40,686 bases of DNA from an uncultured Eubacteriales bacterium (lineage in GTDB: Bacteria; Bacillota; Clostridia; Oscillospirales; CAG-272): positions 1-40,686 of the forward strand of contig CATKFO010000035.1 of NCBI GenBank assembly GCA_949747515.1, given 5' to 3'. A program made the translations under genes and the position numbers. Positions 35,236 through 40,686 of this stretch are shown here, in pieces. Within the stretch, counting starts at the first letter, position 1, and every line of letters starts with the position of its first letter. The notes under the pieces were generated by a model. The model was not told where the DNA came from. It worked only from the letters and a program-made list of their open reading frames with translations, and did not search any database.

Positions 35236-35275
35236 ACAAGAGCGGCTCTTTAATCCAGAAGGCCGCTCTTGTGTT
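35236..35275. terminator. Shared (bidirectional) terminator between the methyltransferase gene and mscL
   Basis: A perfect 11-bp stem, ACAAGAGCGGC with GCCGCTCTTGT (35236-35246 and 35262-35272). Short T/A-rich runs lie on both sides (GTTATTAT on plus, AAGTTAT on minus). It sits between two convergent genes, so it can stop both. The rest of the 300-bp gap 35080-35383 is AT-rich and holds nothing else I can support. Confidence 0.6.
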
Positions 35276-35383
35276 ATTATATCTTGTTTTATGATTGGCG
35301 TTAAGTTGATGCTCGAATGCATCGTTTTCAAAAGTTTAAAAATAATAAAATATTTTTATATTATGTCGGTTTTATACGTAAGA

Positions 35384-35839
35384 TCATTTATCCGAGTTAT
35401 TATTCTTTTTAATGAGCTCTCTGATTTCAGCGAGAATATCTTCGGTCGTCTCTTTATGCTCCTCAGGAGTAGTTTTTTCCTCTGCTTCCTTGGGCTTAAT
35501 TATCTTGCTTTTCAACGCGAGCAATACTTTTAAGAACACAAATATGGATAAGGCGATCAAAAGAAAATCTATTACGGCTTGAATAAATACTCCGTAAGTA
35601 AGCGCGGCTTCGGGGGTTACGACGTTGCCTGCTTCGTCAAGCTTCGCCTGAGAAAACACCCATTTCAGTTCGCTTACATTTGTTCCTCCGGCAATAAGTC
35701 CTATAAGCGGCATTATAATGTCGTTGACAAGGCTGGACACTATCTTACTAAAAGCTCCGCCAACGACGACCGCCACAGCCATATCGATCACGTTCCCCTT
35801 AGATATAAACTCTCTGAACTCTCTGATAAATTTTTTCAT
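35384..35839 (-). CDS. mscL: Large-conductance mechanosensitive channel
   Basis: 151 residues. A homopentameric membrane pore that opens under osmotic downshock. It shows the amphipathic N-terminal helix (MKKFIREFREFISKGN), TM1 with the gate-lining VIDMAVAVVVGGAFSKIVSSLVNDIIMPLIG (read in parts: AVAVVVGGAF, NDIIMPLIG), a periplasmic-side loop (about 55-85), TM2 (about 85-110) and the charged C-terminal helix bundle ending EILAEIRELIKKN-like. It is the only minus-strand gene in this half, with its own promoter and a good AGGAGAGG site. Confidence 0.97.
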   Translation of the reverse strand: MKKFIREFREFISKGNVIDMAVAVVVGGAFSKIVSSLVNDIIMPLIGLIAGGTNVSELKWVFSQAKLDEAGNVVTPEAALTYGVFIQAVIDFLLIALSIFVFLKVLLALKSKIIKPKEAEEKTTPEEHKETTEDILAEIRELIKKNNNSDK

Positions 35840-35893
35840 TTTCCTCTCCTAAATTTTCATTATTTCCGGTCTTTTCTCCGGCTTCTCATATTA

Positions 35894-35922
35894 AGTATAT
35901 CATTTTAGAAAAAATAAATCAA
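35894..35922 (-). promoter_or_regulatory. Sigma-A-type promoter of mscL
   Basis: Minus strand: TTGATT (35917-35922), a 17-bp spacer, TATACT (35894-35899), about 55 bp before the start codon at 35839. Confidence 0.75.
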
Positions 35923-36050
35923 TATGCGGCAAACGTAAGTTTAACGTTTATTTTTACGCTTTAAGTCTGCTTTATCTACAGCTTTACATTATAATGATAA
36001 GTCATATAATTTTTAGGTAAGCTCAATATAAAAAACTTTTACTTTAGCGG

Positions 36051-36079
36051 TTTACAAAAAGCTGTTTTTATTGTATACT
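36051..36079 (+). promoter_or_regulatory. Promoter of the cysteine T-box operon
   Basis: TTTACA (36051-36056), a 17-bp spacer, TATACT (36074-36079). It lies about 75 bp before T-box stem I. Transcription would start near 36086. The region between it and the mscL promoter (35923-36050) is AT-rich without other clear signals. Confidence 0.7.
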
Positions 36080-36156
36080 AATAGTAGAAAATAGTTTTTC
36101 TTCGTACGGATTATTTGAAGCCGTATTATTGGAGCAAGGCTAATATTTATACATCT

Positions 36157-36360
36157 GACTGTGATCGGGAAGAAAAGAAAATCAATCCGGGAAAAAGAGA
36201 GCTGCGTAGTTTGCTGAGAACGCCGCCCCGGTTTCTCTATGTGCGCCCGAGAGTCACCGCGCCGTTTAAGGCTTGGCGTCCCCCGCGTTAAGGGCAGAGC
36301 GATAAATAAGAGTGGAACCGCGGACGCCGCCTCTTTTACATGAGGGGCGTTTTTTGTTTT
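36157..36360 (+). ncRNA. T-box leader, cysteine-specific
   Basis: The T-box core AGAGTGGAACCGCGG lies at 36309-36323. Stem I runs from GAC (36157-36159) to GTC (36253-36255), with a TGTGA / GA kink-turn and a TCGGG/CCCGA helix (36165-36169 with 36246-36250). Above this the strand 36239-36245 is unpaired and holds TGC (36242-36244) followed by a purine, the specifier position; TGC is a Cys codon. The bulge triplet plus variable base reads TGGA, which pairs with a tRNA ending UCCA; tRNA-Cys has the needed U73. CCGCG near 36282-36286 can pair with CGCGG (36319-36323) to form the antiterminator. A terminator follows. The genes controlled (cysE, cysS) agree. Confidence 0.93.
36324..36360 (+). terminator. 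T-box-controlled terminator
   Basis: ACGCC(G)CCTC, an 8-nt loop, GAGGGGCGT, then TTTTTT-G-TTTT. The single G bulge is the only defect. Uncharged tRNA-Cys should favour the competing antiterminator and let transcription pass. Between it and cysE (36361-36544) nothing else was seen apart from the cysE ribosome binding site (GGAG, 7 nt before ATG). Confidence 0.88.
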
Positions 36361-36544
36361 GTAATGTTATTCGACGCGCTTAACGCAATAAATATGTTTT
36401 TTATATAGCGGTATCGCAGGCATTGAATTTTATTAATATGAATTTCCAGTTACCTTTATTTACGCGGAGATTAACTATTTTTTCCGGCATGCTCAAATAA
36501 GAAAAAATATAACGATGATAATGTCGATAAAACGGAGATAATTT

Positions 36545-37369
36545 ATGAAAAGACGCACCGTTAAAATTAAGAATCCTCTCGTACAAAATGCAATAGTCGC
36601 GCTGGATACCACGCTTGGAGAACTAAAAAACGCTTGCGAAAATATAGGCAAACGCGGCGCGGACAGTATGATCAAAGGAATTGAAAAAACAAAAAAAGCC
36701 GAAGACGCGTTTCTTAATATAATAGATGAAATACGAATGGATATCGACGCCATATGCCAACGCGACCCGGCCGCAAGGAGCAGAATAGAAGTATTGACGT
36801 TGTATTCCGGGCTTCACGCTCTCCTTATGTACAGAGCGGCTCACGCGGCAAATAATAAAGGTCACAGATACATTGCGCGAATGATTTCGCAAAGCGCCAA
36901 ATTTTTTACCGGAATTGAAATACACCCGGGAGCGAAGATTGGACGCGGGCTGTTTATAGATCATGGAAGCGGAGTAGTCATTGGAGAAACTACGATCATA
37001 GGAGACAATTGCACGATATATCAAGGCGTAACTCTCGGAGGAACAGGCAAAGAAACCGGCAAAAGACATCCGACGCTTGGCGACAACGTAATGGTTGGAG
37101 CGGGAGCCAAGCTTCTCGGAGCGTTTACGGTCGGATCCAATTCAAAAATCGCCGCCGGCGCCGTGGTTTTACGCGACGTTCCTGAAAACTGCACTGCCGT
37201 CGGCATTCCAGCAAAAGTTGTCGTACGTAAAGGCGTAAGAGTAAACGATTGCTCAAATCTCGATCAGGTTCACGTACCCGATCCTACGGAAGATGCGATT
37301 GAAAAATTAAGCCATAGAATCTCCGACTTAGAAGAAAAATTTAAAACACAAAACGGAAAAGACGAATGA
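36545..37369 (+). CDS. cysE: Serine O-acetyltransferase
   Basis: 274 residues. It acetylates serine with acetyl-CoA, the first step of cysteine synthesis. The N-terminal helical domain (about 45-120, with RDPAARSRIEVLTLYSGLHA read in parts) is followed by a left-handed beta-helix of hexapeptide repeats. Landmarks: GIEIHPGAKIGRGLFIDHGSGVVIGET (parts: EIHPGA, DHGSGVVIGET), the acetyl-CoA and serine site VTLGGTGKETGKRHP, and AAGAVVLRDVPENCTAVGIPA. The first ~45 residues are an extra helical segment. It is the first gene behind the cysteine T-box and overlaps the next gene by 4 nt. cysK is not in the window. Confidence 0.96.
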   Translation: MKRRTVKIKNPLVQNAIVALDTTLGELKNACENIGKRGADSMIKGIEKTKKAEDAFLNIIDEIRMDIDAICQRDPAARSRIEVLTLYSGLHALLMYRAAHAANNKGHRYIARMISQSAKFFTGIEIHPGAKIGRGLFIDHGSGVVIGETTIIGDNCTIYQGVTLGGTGKETGKRHPTLGDNVMVGAGAKLLGAFTVGSNSKIAAGAVVLRDVPENCTAVGIPAKVVVRKGVRVNDCSNLDQVHVPDPTEDAIEKLSHRISDLEEKFKTQNGKDE

Positions 37370-38349
37370 AACGCTGTGAAAAATGCGGGATGCCCTCGCC
37401 GGACGGCGCTAATTTCTGTCAGAGCTGCGAAAATTCTATGATAAACTTTTCTGAGGATACCGTTATGAAATTCACATCAGCCTCAAATGAAAAGGAAGAA
37501 ACAAGCAAACTTGTTCAGATATCTAAAGTTATCGTGTACGTTTGGACGTTTTTTATAACTCATACGCTTGTCAGAGCCGCTTTTATCGCCGCTTATATGT
37601 TACGCAGGATCTCCTCCGTCGCAAGCGAATTCGATCTTGAAAAATTGGAATTAGACGCTGAAAAATTTGCATCAGTCAGTCATCCAGCGCAAAGCATTAC
37701 GGCGAACATTATTTTTTCCGCCGTCGTTATAGCCTCGGCTCTCATACGGAAACGATCCGTTAAACAATGCTTTCGCCTGCGCCGTTTCGATCAAAAACTT
37801 GTTCCGGCGTTTATACTATTCGGATTCTCTTCTAACGTTATACTCAGCTTTATTATGAGCCTGATTCCATGGCCGCAAGAAGTTATAGACGGACGCTCGT
37901 ACGCGTACTCATTCGTGTCTTTTTCATCCGTAATCCTGATAATATTATCGACCGCCGTCGTTACGGGATTTACGGAAGAACTGCTTTTCCGGTCTGTAAT
38001 AATTACTCGGATCCGTCCCGCGTTCGGCTCGGTCGCCGCATCCGCGGTATCGTGCGCTGTATTCGCCGTATGTCATGCGGAGCCGGTCGCCATAACATAT
38101 TCGTTTATATTCTCAATTTTTTTGACCCTATTTTTTATAAAATACGACTCTCTGTGGCCGTCGGTCATAAGCCATATTGTTTTTAATCTCACCGGAATCG
38201 CGTTAGAATATTTGCCGAACGACTTTCTTGTCGCCGCGGCTGTTCTGACAGGATCCGCCGCTTTATTTATACTCTCGATGTTTCTGATATTCCGAAAGAA
38301 TACCAAACCATATATCAAAACAAATACGGAAGGACGTATGAAACTATGA
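37366..38349 (+). CDS. Zinc-ribbon CPBP (CAAX/Abi-type) intramembrane metalloprotease
   Basis: 327 residues. The N-terminus is a short zinc ribbon with C4, C7, C18 and C21 (CEKCGMP and FCQSCE). Several membrane helices follow, and then the CPBP core: E204-E205-LLF-R209 (motif 1), FAVC-H237 (motif 2) and H270-IVF-N274 (motif 3), all catalytic positions kept. Such enzymes cut prenylated or peptide substrates within the membrane, or act in bacteriocin immunity. Here the gene is joined to cysE upstream and cysS downstream by 4-nt overlaps and lies behind the cysteine T-box, so it is made when cysteine runs short. Its substrate is unknown. The zinc ribbon faces the cytoplasm if the N-terminus is inside. 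Confidence 0.9.
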   Translation: MKRCEKCGMPSPDGANFCQSCENSMINFSEDTVMKFTSASNEKEETSKLVQISKVIVYVWTFFITHTLVRAAFIAAYMLRRISSVASEFDLEKLELDAEKFASVSHPAQSITANIIFSAVVIASALIRKRSVKQCFRLRRFDQKLVPAFILFGFSSNVILSFIMSLIPWPQEVIDGRSYAYSFVSFSSVILIILSTAVVTGFTEELLFRSVIITRIRPAFGSVAASAVSCAVFAVCHAEPVAITYSFIFSIFLTLFFIKYDSLWPSVISHIVFNLTGIALEYLPNDFLVAAAVLTGSAALFILSMFLIFRKNTKPYIKTNTEGRMKL

Positions 38350-39779
38350 AGCTATATAATTCACTTACAAGACGACGCGACGATTTCGTCACGCATACCC
38401 CCGGAATCTGCAACATGTACACCTGCGGTCCTACCGTATATCATTTTGCTCATATCGGTAATCTTCGTTCCTATATTATGGAAGACGTACTTGAAAAATA
38501 TTTAAGATATACCGGTCTCAAAGTAAACCGCGTCATGAATATTACCGACGTGGGACATCTCTCGAGCGACGCCGACACGGGGGAGGATAAGATGCTTAAG
38601 GGCGCTAAGAGAGAGCATAAATCGGTTATGGAAATAGCTAAATTTTACACGGACGCGTTCTTCGCAGACTGCGAAAAGCTGAATATCCGCCGTCCGGACA
38701 CCGTGCGGCCTGCGACGGGATGCATCGACGATTTTATCGCTATGGTTGAAACTCTTCTCGACAAAGGATACGCCTATATATCCGGAGGAAACGTATACTT
38801 CGACACGTCGAAGCTTGAGGAATACTACGTGTTTAACAAGCACGACGCGGAAGACCTTGAGGTCGGAGTCAGAGAAGGAGTTGAAGAAGACTGCGCCAAA
38901 AAAAATAAATCGGATTTCGTCCTTTGGTTCACTAAATCAAAATTCGACGATCAGGAACTTAAGTGGGATAGTCCATGGGGAATCGGATATCCCGGATGGC
39001 ACATAGAATGTTCGGCGATAAGTCTCAAATATAACGGCGAATATCTTGATCTGCACTGCGGCGGAATCGACAACGCGTTCCCGCATCACACGAACGAAAT
39101 AGCTCAAAGCGAAGCGTGTATCGGTCACAAATGGTGTCCACACTGGTTTCATGTTCTTCATCTCAACACGTCGGGAGGAAAAATGAGCAAATCCTCCGGA
39201 GAATTTCTAACCGTTTCCCTTCTCGAAGAAAAAGGCTACGATCCCATCGTATACCGTTTCTTCTGTTTACTTTCTCATTACAGAAAATCTCTTGTATTTT
39301 CTTACGACGCGCTCGATAACGCGGCGGCGGCCTACAAAAAGCTGATTGAAAAAATCGCCGCTTTAAGAGCTGATGGAGACGTAATTCCCGAGGATTTCGA
39401 CAGACTGAAAAAGTTGTTTACTGACGCGCTTGACAACGATCTTAACACTTCTCTCGCAATAACGGCGCTGTACGACGTTATAAAAGCCGATGTAAACGGG
39501 GCGACAAAACTTGCGCTTATCGCCGACTTCGACGGAGTGTTGTCCTTGTCTCTTCTGGAAAGCGCCGAGCGCATATCGGCCGACAAAAACAATTCTTTGT
39601 CAAACTCAGCCGCAGACGAAAATCTTCAGAATGAAATAGAAGCGCTTATCGCTGAAAGATCGGCGGCTAAAAAAGAGAAAAACTTTGCGAGAGCAGACGA
39701 AATCAGAGACGGATTAGCGGCTCGCGGAATCATTTTAAAAGACACCAAGGAAGGGACCGTGTACGAGATCAAAAGCTGA
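38346..39779 (+). CDS. cysS: Cysteinyl-tRNA synthetase
   Basis: 477 residues. It charges tRNA-Cys. The class I motifs are HIGN at 36-39 ([10 protein letters not shown]) and KMSKS near 279-283. Zinc ligands that select the cysteine thiol are C27 (TCGPTVY), C222 (WHIECSA) and the HHxxE pair after it ([11 protein letters not shown]). The C-terminal helical domain ends with the family tract [17 protein letters not shown] 4-nt overlap (38346-38349) ties it to the protease gene. Its level should rise with uncharged tRNA-Cys through the T-box. Confidence 0.98.
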   Translation: MKLYNSLTRRRDDFVTHTPGICNMYTCGPTVYHFAHIGNLRSYIMEDVLEKYLRYTGLKVNRVMNITDVGHLSSDADTGEDKMLKGAKREHKSVMEIAKFYTDAFFADCEKLNIRRPDTVRPATGCIDDFIAMVETLLDKGYAYISGGNVYFDTSKLEEYYVFNKHDAEDLEVGVREGVEEDCAKKNKSDFVLWFTKSKFDDQELKWDSPWGIGYPGWHIECSAISLKYNGEYLDLHCGGIDNAFPHHTNEIAQSEACIGHKWCPHWFHVLHLNTSGGKMSKSSGEFLTVSLLEEKGYDPIVYRFFCLLSHYRKSLVFSYDALDNAAAAYKKLIEKIAALRADGDVIPEDFDRLKKLFTDALDNDLNTSLAITALYDVIKADVNGATKLALIADFDGVLSLSLLESAERISADKNNSLSNSAADENLQNEIEALIAERSAAKKEKNFARADEIRDGLAARGIILKDTKEGTVYEIKS

Positions 39780-39805
39780 ACTTTGTAAGAAAGGATCGAG
39801 CTAAA

Positions 39806-40657
39806 ATGAGCAAAAACATAATAATCGGCATAGACGTTGGAGGAAGCACTACAAAAATCGTCGGATTTAACGCGTCCTCCTCACCATGGAATCTTATAAA
39901 GCCTCAATTTGTAAGAGCGACGGATCAGCTCACGTCAGCCTTCGGAGCATTCGGTAAATTTCTCGACGACAACGGATTTAGTCTCGGAGATATAGAACGC
40001 GTAATGATTACTGGAGCCGGTTCTTCGTTTATTACAAAGCCGCTCTATGGAATTCCCTGCTATAAAGTAGAAGAATTTAACGCCATAGGTCTCGGAGGAC
40101 TTTACCTGTCCGGCCTTGAAGACGCGATTATCGCTTCCCTTGGAACCGGCACCGCTCTCGTCCATGCAAAGAGCGGACAAATTCCCAATTATCTCGGAGG
40201 AACCGGCGTGGGAGGCGGCACGCTCATCGGCCTTTCAAAAAAAATGCTTGGCATGGACACGATCTCGCATATTGAAGAATTAGCTGAAACCGGATCCCTC
40301 GATAAAATTGATCTCCATATAGGGGACATGATGAAAAAAACTGATATTCCCGGCTTCACTGACAATACTACCGCTTCTAACTTTGGAAATGTCAGCGATC
40401 TTGCAAACAGGCACGATATTGCTCTCGGAATTATAAATATGGTTTTTGAAACTATTGGGATGGTTTCAATATTCGCGGCAAGAGGACGCGGACTAAAAGA
40501 TATTGTCCTTACGGGAAATCTGTCCGGAGTAAAACAAGCGAAGGAAATATTCGGCACGCTTAACATAATGTTCAACATGAAATTTATTATTCCTGACAAC
40601 TCGCGCTTTGGTACCGTAATTGGAGCCGCTCTCGCCAAGTCTGAACTTCAAATATAA
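39806..40657 (+). CDS. coaW: Type II pantothenate kinase
   Basis: 283 residues, eukaryote-like PanK-II as in Staphylococcus. It phosphorylates pantothenate, the first step to CoA. Features of the sugar-kinase/ASKHA fold: phosphate loop GIDVGGSTTKIV (8-19), the late glycine loops SLGTGTALVH and GGTGVGGGTLIGL, and the adenosine motif LTGNLSG. Type II enzymes are weakly inhibited or not inhibited by CoA. It follows cysS by 26 bp with GAAAGG before the ATG and no terminator between, so it is probably on the T-box transcript. The next CoA step condenses phosphopantothenate with cysteine, which fits this placement. The 29 bases after its stop hold nothing clear. Confidence 0.94.
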   Translation: MSKNIIIGIDVGGSTTKIVGFNASSSPWNLIKPQFVRATDQLTSAFGAFGKFLDDNGFSLGDIERVMITGAGSSFITKPLYGIPCYKVEEFNAIGLGGLYLSGLEDAIIASLGTGTALVHAKSGQIPNYLGGTGVGGGTLIGLSKKMLGMDTISHIEELAETGSLDKIDLHIGDMMKKTDIPGFTDNTTASNFGNVSDLANRHDIALGIINMVFETIGMVSIFAARGRGLKDIVLTGNLSGVKQAKEIFGTLNIMFNMKFIIPDNSRFGTVIGAALAKSELQI

Positions 40658-40686
40658 AAGAGACCGCCGCTTTGCTATATAAGCAA

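Noticed and set aside
35291..35533. An 80-codon plus-strand frame with hydrophobic residues
   Set aside because: It overlaps the end of mscL in antisense, has no binding site and reads AT-rich spacer.
36401..36753. Small minus-strand frames over the T-box to cysE gap
   Set aside because: They lie antisense to the cysE leader and start of cysE, with no binding site or conserved pattern.

Overview
The window looks like a chromosomal segment of a Gram-positive bacterium of the Bacillota, most likely class Clostridia. This rests on gene content and order: LytR-CpsA-Psr cell-wall ligases, an S-layer-homology surface protein, DnaD and DnaI helicase loaders, a MecA-type adaptor, TrmFO, type II pantothenate kinase, a T-box leader, and the nadD-yqeK-LCP-rsfS-leuS and rnc-smc-ftsY blocks. 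Species cannot be named from this sequence. No prophage, insertion sequence, CRISPR array, tRNA or rRNA gene was recognised, so this is mostly core genome.

Minus-strand half (about 1-24,310). Reading in the direction of transcription, it starts with infC-rpmI-rplT behind a consensus promoter and an L20-type attenuator leader. It continues through a long, tightly packed housekeeping run: SpoU methyltransferase, dprA, topA, trmFO, plsX, rnc, an Elp3-like radical SAM gene, smc, ftsY, rdgB, yhbY, nadD, yqeK, two LCP ligases, rsfS and leuS. Then come rpsU with its own consensus promoter and terminator, a MecA-like adaptor gene with promoter and terminator, and the first 62 codons of a secreted protein that runs off the left edge.

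Plus-strand half (about 24,390-40,686). A promoter facing away from infC drives a dCMP-deaminase-like gene, a low-molecular-weight phosphatase gene, rimI and tsaD. A 290-bp gap with five copies of TGTTGAAAA(C/A) precedes a DnaD-domain gene and a DnaI/DnaC-type loader gene. Next come a TIM-barrel sugar isomerase, a YfcE-type phosphodiesterase, a 983-residue SLH/beta-helix surface protein and a SAM methyltransferase. A lone minus-strand mscL follows.

The last block is a cysteine-responsive operon. A T-box leader (specifier UGC, UGGA acceptor-pairing bulge) controls cysE, a zinc-ribbon CPBP membrane protease and cysS, joined by 4-nt overlaps; a type II pantothenate kinase follows 26 nt later. 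Cysteine synthesis, cysteine charging and CoA synthesis (which consumes cysteine) thus appear to share one switch. The protease between them has no obvious role there and is the most interesting candidate for an undescribed function. The other top candidates are the TGTTGAAAAC cluster ahead of the helicase-loader genes and the probable AUA start of infC directly behind its attenuator.
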